Shown here: positions 1 to 5,233 of the stretch, in pieces | Numbering within the stretch: the first letter of the stretch is position 1 | Layout of the letters: the number at the start of each line of letters is the position of its first letter | DNA from: SSC4 sp964642445 | GTDB lineage: Bacteria > Chloroflexota > Anaerolineae > SSC4 > Amarolineaceae | NCBI GenBank assembly: GCA_964642445.1 | Contig: CAZXQZ010000280.1 | Span: 1 to 5,233, forward strand | Direction: 5' to 3' | DNA length: 5,233 nt | Program-made: the position numbers and the translations under genes | The notes under the pieces: generated by a model | The model's database searches: none | What the model saw: the letters and a program-made list of their open reading frames with translations, nothing else | What the model was told of the DNA's origin: nothing

Positions 1-228
1 CTGCGTGGCCGCGGCTTGCAGGACCGCCTTAGTGCGCTCCAGGGCGAACAGCGTGACGCCTTCGCCATTCACCGTCGCGACCGTCGTCTCACCGCCAGCC
101 AGTGGACGGCTTGCCGTACCCACGATCTGGCCCAACGAGATGCCCTGGGCACCTGTCGCCAACCCTGCTACCAGCAGCAGCAGGACCACGGCGAGCACCA
201 CCAGGCTGGGACCGCGTACTTTCTCCAT
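1..228 (-). CDS. Secreted SurA-like peptidyl-prolyl isomerase/chaperone, N-terminal fragment
   Basis: Only the first 76 codons are in the window; the frame is open to the left edge. The product starts MEKVRGPSLVV and continues with a hydrophobic stretch at about residues 8-25, an uncleaved or Sec-type signal segment. There is no cysteine near its end, so it is not an obvious lipoprotein. From about residue 49 comes 'TTVATVNGEGVTLFALERTK' and then an alanine-rich helix. This 'A-x-V-N-G-x-x-(I/V)-T' pattern followed by a helix is how the SurA N-terminal chaperone domain of secreted parvulin-type foldases begins. By family, such proteins help exported proteins fold outside the cytoplasmic membrane. 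The catalytic rotamase domain, if present, is outside the window, so isomerase activity cannot be judged. The ATG at 228 has a near-perfect ribosome site seven bases upstream. The gene upstream on the same strand ends 112 bases away. The family call is moderately sure; the gene itself is nearly certain. Confidence 0.65.
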   Translation of the reverse strand, partial: MEKVRGPSLVVLAVVLLLLVAGLATGAQGISLGQIVGTASRPLAGGETTVATVNGEGVTLFALERTKAVLQAAATQ

Positions 229-235
229 GATAATA

Positions 236-242
236 CCTCCTT
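236..242 (-). promoter_or_regulatory. Ribosome binding site of the SurA-like gene
   Basis: On the minus strand this reads AAGGAGG, a full Shine-Dalgarno match, seven bases before the ATG at 228. It fixes the start of the partial gene at the left edge. Confidence 0.85.
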
Positions 243-288
243 GTGAGTCTGCCAAATTGACCGATCCTTGATCAGGTGAGGTTGCGTG

Positions 289-315
289 CCATTCTGCCGT
301 AGCGGTGCCGAATGG
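289..315 (-). repeat. Inverted repeat in the gap between genes 2 and 1
   Basis: CCATTC (289-294) and GAATGG (310-315) are a perfect six-base inverted repeat. The 15-base interior can form a second small stem, CCG/CGG with a TAG loop (297-305). It lies between the stop of the cysteine-rich gene and the start of the SurA-like gene. No T-run follows on either strand, so it is a poor intrinsic terminator. It could be an RNA hairpin or a protein site, or it may be chance. Confidence 0.3.
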
Positions 316-340
316 TGACACAAGCCACCCTAACACAGCA

Positions 341-895
341 CTAGAATGTCACCGGCGTTCCATGATCGGGCCCCATGTTCGGCATGCAGCGGTTGGTGAA
401 CCACGTGCTGCTGCGAAAGCGCCCGATACATGAAGCGCACGTCAGCCAATAATCGATCTCACTGCGGTAGCTGCGGCACAGGGTGCCCGGCGAACAGACC
501 GTACCCGTCGAATACCAACCGGTGATATCTGTCGTACCAGTAGCGTGCTGATACCGCGTGCCTCTGCGTGTCCAGTCGTGCCAGCCGCACATCGAACTGT
601 CCAGGTAGACCGACCCCGAAAAGTCCTGCCAGAATACTACCCGGTGACTGGAATCGACCCGGTAGTAGTTCACCCGCACCCAATTGCGGTGGTTGACCGT
701 GACCGGTACACAGACGCCACTGCCGCAGTACGTCGTCAGGTCGATCCAATTGCCGCTGCCCGTGACGTCGGAAGCTGCCGCCGTTGGCACCCCCACCGTC
801 GTCACCGACAGTCCCAGCATGAACAACACCAACACCAACCAGATCAGCCGCTGGCTGCCTGGTCGCCCCCACTTCTGCGCTCGAACCTGGATCAT
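341..895 (-). CDS. Unrecognised secreted cysteine- and tryptophan-rich protein
   Basis: The product is 184 residues long. After a basic N-terminus (R5, K8, R11, R16) comes a hydrophobic core at about residues 17-35, then an alanine-rich AAA before S42-D43, a good signal peptidase I site after A41. The mature part is about 143 residues, rich in Trp, Tyr, Thr, Ser and Arg. It has eight cysteines (C57, C62, C103, C134, C140, C153, C156, C170), enough for four disulfides; C153 and C156 form a CxxC. No membrane segment follows the signal, so the protein is probably exported and free or wall-associated. I do not recognise a family or catalytic motif. A longer frame starts at a GTG at 916, but the ribosome site lies inside that extension, so the ATG at 895 is chosen. 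GC content looks lower than in the neighbouring genes (58% in one sampled line). It ends with TAG. A secreted toxin, inhibitor or surface protein are all possible; none is shown. Confidence 0.72.
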   Translation of the reverse strand: MIQVRAQKWGRPGSQRLIWLVLVLFMLGLSVTTVGVPTAAASDVTGSGNWIDLTTYCGSGVCVPVTVNHRNWVRVNYYRVDSSHRVVFWQDFSGSVYLDSSMCGWHDWTRRGTRYQHATGTTDITGWYSTGTVCSPGTLCRSYRSEIDYWLTCASCIGRFRSSTWFTNRCMPNMGPDHGTPVTF

Positions 896-902
896 CAGGC
901 TG

Positions 903-909
903 CTCCTTT
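903..909 (-). promoter_or_regulatory. Ribosome binding site that sets the start of the secreted cysteine-rich gene
   Basis: On the minus strand this reads AAAGGAG, seven bases before the ATG at 895. The frame's first possible start (GTG at 916) lies upstream of this site and has no comparable signal. The internal ATG is therefore the likely start, and the seven extra N-terminal residues are not real. Confidence 0.75.
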
Positions 910-964
910 CATGCACTATGCTGTTTCGATAGCTGCGTGTGGTGCGATCCCCGGAGATACGTCA

Positions 965-970
965 TTTATA
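965..970 (-). promoter_or_regulatory. Possible -10 box for the secreted cysteine-rich gene
   Basis: The minus strand reads TATAAA here, five of six matches to the sigma-70 -10 consensus, in an otherwise GC-rich region. It lies downstream of the regulator's likely terminator and about 70 bases before the ATG at 895. No good -35 box is seen at the usual distance, so this is a weak candidate. Confidence 0.3.
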
Positions 971-1014
971 ACCGATGCCGGATACAAAATGGTCACCTTT
1001 TGCGTCGCAGATGG

Positions 1015-1047
1015 TGAAAAAACGGCGGCCGACGTCCCACTTTTTCA
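1015..1047 (-). terminator. Likely intrinsic terminator of the response regulator gene
   Basis: TGAAAAA at 1015-1021 and TTTTTCA at 1041-1047 are a perfect seven-base inverted repeat. In the minus-strand RNA the stem grows inward by two G-U pairs and two G-C pairs (1024-1025 with 1037-1038), leaving an 11-base loop. The 3' arm holds a run of six U. The wobble pairs exist only in the minus-strand transcript, which suits termination of gene 3. The 5' arm includes the regulator's own TGA stop (1045-1047). The A/U-rich lower stem makes it less than textbook. Confidence 0.45.
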
Positions 1048-1734
1048 ACTCAACGGTAACCGGTAGCCAAATCCCGGTTCGGTCTGAACGTAGGATGGTC
1101 GAGCCGGGTCTGGCTCGATCTTGTGGCGCAGGCGGTAGACGAGGTTCTTCAGCATGCCGGCATTGCCGCTGCCGCCGTACCCCCAAACGCGGTCGATGAG
1201 TTCTTCGGCCGACAGCACCCGACCCGGATTGCTCATCAAGACGCGCAGCAGCCGGAATTCGAGCCTGGTGAGCCTGACTGGCTGTCCCTGGCCGGCCACG
1301 ACGGTACGCCGATCCTCGTGCAGCTGCAGATCGCGCACCCGCAGGCCGCGTTCCAGGCCGCGTGGCACACCAGAACGGCGCAGCCAGACGTTGACCCGCG
1401 CGGCAAACAGGGCGGGGCTGACCGGTTTGACCATGCATTCATCGACGCCGGCCCGATACGCGTCCAACAGAAATGACTCGTCACCCTGCGCCGTAAACAG
1501 CAGGATGGGCACGCTGACGTGCGACCGCAGCTCGCGGCACAGGTGCAGGTTGTCAGGCCGCGTGGCGTGCACGTCGACGACAATGAAGTTGCACGAGCGG
1601 GCCTGCTCGTGGCGCATCGCATCCTGGATCGACCCGATCAGTACCACTTCCAATCCCCGGTGGCGCAGACTGTACGTCCATACCCGCCCGGAATCGACAT
1701 CATCAGTAACCAGCAATATCTGTGGCTCTTTCAT
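1045..1734 (-). CDS. OmpR/PhoB-family two-component response regulator
   Basis: A 229-residue cytoplasmic transcription regulator of the usual length for its family. Receiver domain at about 1-118: the acidic pair D11-D12, the phosphate-accepting D54 at the end of 'FIVVD', the switch threonine T81 in 'LLFTA', and K103 in 'VKP'. All key residues are present, so it should be phosphorylated by a histidine kinase. Winged-helix DNA-binding domain at about 130-229: 'LTRLEFRLLRVLMSNPGRVLS' region (155-175), the recognition helix around 'MLKNLVYRLRHKI' (194-206), and the closing hairpin 'TEPGFGYRL' (218-226). The loop after D54 (HATRPDN) lacks the common L-P-G. The ATG at 1734 is chosen because it gives the standard 'ILLVTDD' start and has a ribosome site; the frame could extend to 1833, but that extension looks unlike protein. 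No kinase gene is in the window, so its signal and targets are unknown. Confidence 0.93.
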   Translation of the reverse strand: MKEPQILLVTDDVDSGRVWTYSLRHRGLEVVLIGSIQDAMRHEQARSCNFIVVDVHATRPDNLHLCRELRSHVSVPILLFTAQGDESFLLDAYRAGVDECMVKPVSPALFAARVNVWLRRSGVPRGLERGLRVRDLQLHEDRRTVVAGQGQPVRLTRLEFRLLRVLMSNPGRVLSAEELIDRVWGYGGSGNAGMLKNLVYRLRHKIEPDPARPSYVQTEPGFGYRLPLS

Positions 1735-1743
1735 CACGGCACA

Positions 1744-1748
1744 CTCCT
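1744..1748 (-). promoter_or_regulatory. Ribosome binding site of the response regulator
   Basis: The minus strand reads AGGAG, nine bases before the ATG at 1734. It supports this start over the 33-residue longer frame beginning at 1833. A GTG codon directly precedes the ATG and could serve as an alternative start one codon earlier. Confidence 0.65.
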
Positions 1749-1905
1749 GATCGACAAATTCTTCTGGCCGAACACGCCGGAATATCCAGCGGACTTTCAG
1801 TTCACAGCGACACGATACCCGGCCGGTGCACAAGAAACGAGTCGCGGTTGTTATGGGGGTTAACGAATTTGGTGGTGCAAAAATGGCGCGAAAACGGACG
1901 AGTTT

Positions 1906-3816
1906 TCAGAAGATTTGCGGCGAGAGTGTCACACGACCGACCTCGATGCCGTCGGCCGCACGGTAGAGGATGATGAGGGGTGTCAGAGGACCCGACGTGC
2001 CCGCCGGCACCGCAACATCGTAGATGTCAACGATGCGGTCACCAGGCTGCCAGGTGACGGTGGGGCGGCTGCGGTGCACCGGCTGCGCATCAAACTGCGC
2101 CACCGGCGAGCCATCGGGTGCCAGCAGGCGCGCTGAAACCTGGAGCGGCTCGGCGACCGGCGCCGTGACCTCCCAGGTGAGGCCGATGCGCGCCAGGCGA
2201 CCAGCAGCACCGGCCACCGGCCAGGCCGCGGCGTGCGTCACCTGGACGCCAGGTGCCATGGCCACCGGCTGCGCCAGCGCGGCGGGCTCGGGCGCGGCCG
2301 GCATACCGGCGGTGCGCACCCGGATGAGCGGGCCGACGGCGTCCAGCTGGTAGGAGCCTGCCAATCCATCCAGCGGCCGCAGCAGGTACACTGGCTGGCC
2401 GTTGGCCAGGGCCGTGGCCACCGCCTGGCGGCGAGCATCCTCGTCATCGGCCACAATCGTAACCAGGTCCGGTCGCAGGCCAGCGGTCTGCTGGAAATAA
2501 CGCACCAGGGTCATCTCACCCAACAGCCCCACCAGCACGGCCCCCGGTTCGAGCGGCTGTTCCAGGATATCGCGCGCACAGTCGTAGGTGCTCCAGGCAC
2601 CGCGGCGATTACGCTCACCCAGCGATGGGGGCCCGCCGACCGCCAGCACCTGCTCGCAGGTCTGCCGTCCCGGTACCGGCTGGCTCAGCGCGGCCAATGC
2701 ACCTTGCAGCGGCAGGAAGAGCACCAGGGCTGCCAATCCCAGCTGTGTCAGCCCGCGGTAAGTCCGAAACGATCCGGGCAACGCAATGCCGCGCCGGCGC
2801 AGCTGGGCCCACCACACCAGCACCATATCCTGAACCAGGGCCAGGCCGGCGGCTGCGAATACGGCAAACAGCACCACCGCCGGCAGCATGAATACTTCGG
2901 CATCGGCCGTGGCATAGTTCATCACGAACAGCAGCTGGATGACGAAACTCAGGGCCAGCACAGCCCAGCGCCGCACCTGCAGCTGCCAGGGGAAGAGACC
3001 CAAAAAACCGAACGTGGCCCCAACCAGGCCGAACTGCTCGACCAACACCACGGCCGGGTTGACACCACTGCCCGCGGTGGGGTCTGCACTGACGAAGGAC
3101 GTGTAGGCACTGGCGGTGATGTGCTCCCAAAATGCGGGCCAGGTATTCAGCCACGTACCAGCCGTAGTGGGTATGGCCTGGCCCCGCAGCCAGATCACGC
3201 CGTATAGGGCGAGCGGCAGCACGACCAGGACCAGGAGGCGTACCAGCCGCCGCGGTGACCGCAGCACCCCCGGCTCGCGCCAATAGACCCACAGCAGCAG
3301 TCCCGGCAGCAGCAGCAAGGTCAACCGGTGATGAGCCAGGCTCAAACCAACGAGCAGCGCCAGCCATTCGAGCCGAATCCCAGGACTGAATGCCACCCAC
3401 CACAGCAGCACGACAAACAGGCCATGCAGCGCATACACCTCGGCCAGGGTGGCCTGTGACCACCACAGCGGTGCCAGGCCCAACAACAGTGCTGCCAGCA
3501 CCGCCGGCAGGCGAGCCCCCACCGCCACCCGCGCCAGCTGAAACAGCAACCCAATACTCGCCGCGGCCGCCGCGGCCGAAAAGACGTTGGCCCGCCAGGC
3601 CGCGTCACCCAGCGGCATCAGCCGCGTGAACAGCCAGCCCAGCAGCGTATACAGCGGGTAGCCGGTGGGATGCGCAATGCCCAGGGTTGGCAGGACCAGC
3701 TGAAACTCCAGGCTGTCATCGAACACCGTCGCCACCGATGGTGCGGCCGTCGCAACGTACAGCGCAAAGAACGACCCTGCCAGCAACCAGGCGATGGCGC
3801 GATCGGAGATTTTCAC
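1906..3816 (-). CDS. DUF2723/GT117-family membrane glycosyltransferase (TMEM260-like)
   Basis: A 636-residue integral membrane protein. By family (DUF2723, GT117, GT-C fold) it would move a sugar, mannose in the eukaryotic TMEM260 relative, from a lipid carrier to a protein outside the membrane. The bacterial acceptor and sugar are unknown. Family landmarks: 'FDDSLEF' (32-38) in the first outer loop with the probable catalytic acids, 'LGIAHPTGYPLY' (45-56), 'AWRANVFSA' (73-81), 'WSQATLAEVYALH' (119-131), 'AHHRLTLLLLPG' (161-172) and 'YATADAEVFMLP' (301-312). About ten hydrophobic segments fill residues 8-375. A soluble part follows: an alpha/beta section (about 385-500) and a beta-rich tail (about 540-636) with 'TVTWQPGDRIVDIYDVAVP' (586-604), a pattern I associate with Chloroflexota glycosyltransferases. 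The start is GTG with AGGAGG eight bases upstream. It diverges from the Amt-like gene; 171 bases separate its end from the regulator's start. Confidence 0.88.
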   Translation of the reverse strand: MKISDRAIAWLLAGSFFALYVATAAPSVATVFDDSLEFQLVLPTLGIAHPTGYPLYTLLGWLFTRLMPLGDAAWRANVFSAAAAAASIGLLFQLARVAVGARLPAVLAALLLGLAPLWWSQATLAEVYALHGLFVVLLWWVAFSPGIRLEWLALLVGLSLAHHRLTLLLLPGLLLWVYWREPGVLRSPRRLVRLLVLVVLPLALYGVIWLRGQAIPTTAGTWLNTWPAFWEHITASAYTSFVSADPTAGSGVNPAVVLVEQFGLVGATFGFLGLFPWQLQVRRWAVLALSFVIQLLFVMNYATADAEVFMLPAVVLFAVFAAAGLALVQDMVLVWWAQLRRRGIALPGSFRTYRGLTQLGLAALVLFLPLQGALAALSQPVPGRQTCEQVLAVGGPPSLGERNRRGAWSTYDCARDILEQPLEPGAVLVGLLGEMTLVRYFQQTAGLRPDLVTIVADDEDARRQAVATALANGQPVYLLRPLDGLAGSYQLDAVGPLIRVRTAGMPAAPEPAALAQPVAMAPGVQVTHAAAWPVAGAAGRLARIGLTWEVTAPVAEPLQVSARLLAPDGSPVAQFDAQPVHRSRPTVTWQPGDRIVDIYDVAVPAGTSGPLTPLIILYRAADGIEVGRVTLSPQIF

Positions 3817-3824
3817 CAGGGCAT

Positions 3825-3830
3825 CCTCCT
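3825..3830 (-). promoter_or_regulatory. Ribosome binding site of the glycosyltransferase gene
   Basis: The minus strand reads AGGAGG, eight bases before the GTG at 3816. An ATG at 3824 directly abuts this site but is out of frame, giving Met-Pro-Trp-stop, and is too close to be used. This supports the GTG start. Confidence 0.75.
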
Positions 3831-3851
3831 GCAGCAGCTACCCGCAGCAAT

Positions 3852-3879
3852 TTGGCGCTGAACTATTCTCTGGTAAACT
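3852..3879 (+). promoter_or_regulatory. Possible sigma-70 promoter of the Amt-like gene
   Basis: TTGGCG (3852-3857) and TAAACT (3874-3879) match the -35 and -10 consensus at four of six bases each, with a 16-base spacer. Transcription would begin near 3886, about 30 bases before the ATG. It is the best candidate in the 98-base gap between the divergent genes. No equally good match was seen for the opposite direction. Confidence 0.35.
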
Positions 3880-3884
3880 ACGCT

Positions 3885-3901
3885 GGCGGCTACAACCCGC
3901 C
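3885..3901 (+). repeat. Small hairpin just before the Amt-like ribosome site
   Basis: GGCGG (3885-3889) and CCGCC (3897-3901) form a five-base GC stem with a seven-base loop. It ends two bases before the ribosome binding site. It would leave that site free and might protect the start of the message. Such short GC stems also arise by chance here. Confidence 0.3.
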
Positions 3902-3903
3902 GC

Positions 3904-3910
3904 AAGGAGG
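3904..3910 (+). promoter_or_regulatory. Ribosome binding site of the Amt-like gene
   Basis: AAGGAGG, a full Shine-Dalgarno match, lies four bases before the ATG at 3915. The spacing is short but usable, since GGAG can also pair one register later (3909-3912 is GGAG). It fixes the start. Confidence 0.75.
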
Positions 3911-3914
3911 AGAG

Positions 3915-5233
3915 ATGCGTATCCGCTGGAGCTTTCTCGCCGCACTGGTCATCCCGTTTTTCCTGTGGACCGGTCACGCGGCGGCTGCCGATGCCAACGG
4001 CGTCGATACTACAACCGTGCTGCCCCTGGTGATGACCGGCCTGGCACTGCTCGTGCCCGTGGGCCTGACGCTGCTCGTGGCGGGCGGTCTGCCCCAGGAG
4101 CAGGCGCGCCAGGCCACCCTGACCCTGCTGGCGGCGTTGGGGCTGGGCATTTTGGCCTACTGGGCGGTTGGTTTTGCCCTGCACTTCGGCGGCGTCGGCC
4201 TGATCGACAGCCGTCCCGGGTACGACGAGCTGATCTGGGAGTGGACGGCGCTCAGTGAACGCTGGGGGACCGGCTGGGGCATGGTCGGTTTGAGCGGTTT
4301 TGCCCTGCAAGGCGCCGGCGCGACCGCCGATGCGTACCTCCTCTTTGCCAGCCGTTTGCCCTGGATTGTCACCGCGACCCTGATTCCCCTCCTGGCCCTG
4401 CGCGGTCGTGCACCCGCACCCGTCACCTTGATCGCTGGCCTGCTGCTCGGTGGTTTCCTGGCCCCAGTGGCCGGCAACTGGAGCAGCGGTGGCGGCTGGC
4501 TGGCCAACCTGGGCACCAACCTCGACCTCGGCCATGGTTATGTCGATCTGGGTGACGCCGGTCCGGTGTTCCTGGTCGGTGCCGCTGCCGCGCTGGCCGG
4601 CATCCTGATCTTCGTGCCACGCCGTCCCCGTTCGGCAGCCGGTGAGCCGGTGCCGCTGCCCCCGGTTCATTTGCCTTTGCTCACCGCCACCGGTGCCGGT
4701 TTTCTGTTGATCGGTGCCGCCGGCTGGGCTTTGGCCAATCCACGCATCGACTGGCAGATGATTCCGCCGGCCCTGGTGCTGGTCAACGTGCTGCTGGCCG
4801 GTGCGGGCGGCGCCCTCGTGCCCATGGCCTACACCTGGTTTGCCACCGGCGCGGTCAGTCCGCTGTTTGCCGCACGCGGCCTGGCGGCAGGTGCGGTGCT
4901 GGGCCTGGTGGCCGCCGGTTTCATTCCTCCCTGGGCGGCCCTGCTGGCCGGGGCCCTCAGCGGTCTGTTGGCCGTGCTGACCGCCTACGTCGTCGAACAC
5001 CTCGTGCGGCTGGACGATCCCACCGGCAGCGTCAGCGTCTGGGCCATTGGCACTGTGCTGGGCCTGCTGACCGTCGCCTTCCTGGCCGATGGGCGATTTG
5101 GCCAGGGCTGGAACGGCGTGGGCGCGGTGAGTTACCTGGGCGTGCCCGGTCAAGGTGTCACCGGGTTGTGGCCGGCAGCCGGTTTCCAGCCCGATTGGCC
5201 TGGCCAGATGGAAGCCCAGCTGATCGGCATCGC
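3915..5233 (+). CDS. amt: Divergent Amt/Rh-family ammonium-transporter-like protein, C-terminus cut
   Basis: 439 codons are visible and the frame runs off the right edge. A signal-like segment (1-25, ending AAAA before D26) precedes about ten hydrophobic helices and the start of a last one, as in Amt proteins. Family landmarks: 'LVMTGLALLVPVGLTLLVAGG' region (38-58), 'GFALHFGG' (86-93), 'NWSSGGGWLANLG' (188-200), 'LPLLTATGAGFLLIGAAGW' (253-271), 'LVRLDDP' (363-369) and 'GVTGLW...AQLIGI' (414-439). Amt proteins are trimeric channels that pass ammonia/ammonium across the cytoplasmic membrane using two pore histidines. Here, by eye alignment to E. coli AmtB, H168 falls on L212 and H318 on W376; the acid before H318 is G371, the 'GWFGFN' motif is 'GAAGWAL', and the 'AER' motif is 'ASR' (145-147). 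Conduction of ammonium is therefore doubtful; a sensor or another substrate is possible. No glnB/glnK gene is visible. Confidence 0.82.
   Translation, partial: MRIRWSFLAALVIPFFLWTGHAAAADANGVDTTTVLPLVMTGLALLVPVGLTLLVAGGLPQEQARQATLTLLAALGLGILAYWAVGFALHFGGVGLIDSRPGYDELIWEWTALSERWGTGWGMVGLSGFALQGAGATADAYLLFASRLPWIVTATLIPLLALRGRAPAPVTLIAGLLLGGFLAPVAGNWSSGGGWLANLGTNLDLGHGYVDLGDAGPVFLVGAAAALAGILIFVPRRPRSAAGEPVPLPPVHLPLLTATGAGFLLIGAAGWALANPRIDWQMIPPALVLVNVLLAGAGGALVPMAYTWFATGAVSPLFAARGLAAGAVLGLVAAGFIPPWAALLAGALSGLLAVLTAYVVEHLVRLDDPTGSVSVWAIGTVLGLLTVAFLADGRFGQGWNGVGAVSYLGVPGQGVTGLWPAAGFQPDWPGQMEAQLIGI

Noticed and set aside
993..1017. TCACC/GGTGA inverted repeat with an inner TGC/GCA stem
   Set aside because: It overlaps the better terminator candidate and the two cannot form together. 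The stem is only five bases, so I do not report it as a separate element.
1735..1905. Search for a terminator of the glycosyltransferase gene or a promoter of the regulator in the 171-base gap
   Set aside because: The stretch has several T-runs on the minus strand near 1881-1906, but no stem precedes them. The -10-like words found (CATAAC, GATATT) lack a -35 box at proper spacing.
2233..3207. A 324-codon plus-strand frame inside the glycosyltransferase gene
   Set aside because: It is rich in Gln, His, Arg and Gly with no recognisable domain and overlaps clear DUF2723 landmarks on the minus strand.
2615..3466. A 283-codon minus-strand frame overlapping the glycosyltransferase in another frame
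   Set aside because: It is an out-of-frame shadow, Ala/Gly/Arg-rich, with no ribosome site noticed and no continuity with family motifs.
3813..3824. A three-codon frame Met-Pro-Trp-stop overlapping the GTG start of the glycosyltransferase
   Set aside because: Its ATG touches the AGGAGG with no spacer, so ribosomes are unlikely to start there. It looked briefly like a leader peptide coupled to the gene, but the spacing favours the GTG directly.
3813..5153. A 446-codon open frame on the minus strand, opposite the Amt-like gene
   Set aside because: Its product is a low-complexity mix of Gly, Gln, Ala and Arg with no hydrophobic core or motif, and it mirrors a well-supported membrane protein on the other strand. 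High GC content keeps antisense frames open.

Overview
This looks like a chromosomal segment of a high-GC, non-model bacterium. The best guess is Chloroflexota (Anaerolineae/Caldilineae-like). That guess rests on family resemblance recalled from memory: a GT117/DUF2723 protein with a C-terminal beta-rich tail carrying a 'W-x-PG-x-x-I-x-D' motif, a cluster of small secreted or membrane genes, and strong GGAGG-type ribosome binding sites. It is not a database result. I see no tRNA, rRNA, CRISPR array, insertion sequence or phage gene.

Layout, left to right. Four genes lie on the minus strand: (1) the N-terminal 76 residues of a secreted SurA-like peptidyl-prolyl isomerase or chaperone, cut by the left edge (1-228); (2) an unrecognised secreted protein rich in cysteine and tryptophan (341-895); (3) an OmpR/PhoB-type response regulator (1045-1734); (4) a large GT-C membrane glycosyltransferase of the DUF2723/GT117 family (1906-3816). 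On the plus strand, diverging from gene 4 across a 98-base gap, is (5) an Amt/Rh-fold ammonium-transporter-like protein (3915 to the right edge, cut). All five starts have a clear Shine-Dalgarno sequence. In genes 2 and 3 it moves the start inward from the longest open frame, and in gene 4 it supports a GTG start.

How they may work together. Genes 1, 2 and 4 all act at or beyond the membrane (protein folding, a secreted product, transfer of sugar to an exported acceptor). The regulator could control some of them, but nothing in the sequence proves this, and the gaps of 112, 149 and 171 bases argue against one tight operon. A likely terminator lies between genes 3 and 2.

The most unusual observation is in gene 5. 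The overall Amt fold is easy to recognise, yet by eye both pore histidines of the family (H168 and H318 in E. coli AmtB) are replaced (by L212 and W376), along with several other near-invariant residues. It may therefore not move ammonium in the usual way. The second point of interest is gene 2, a protein with a signal peptide and eight cysteines that I cannot assign to any family.
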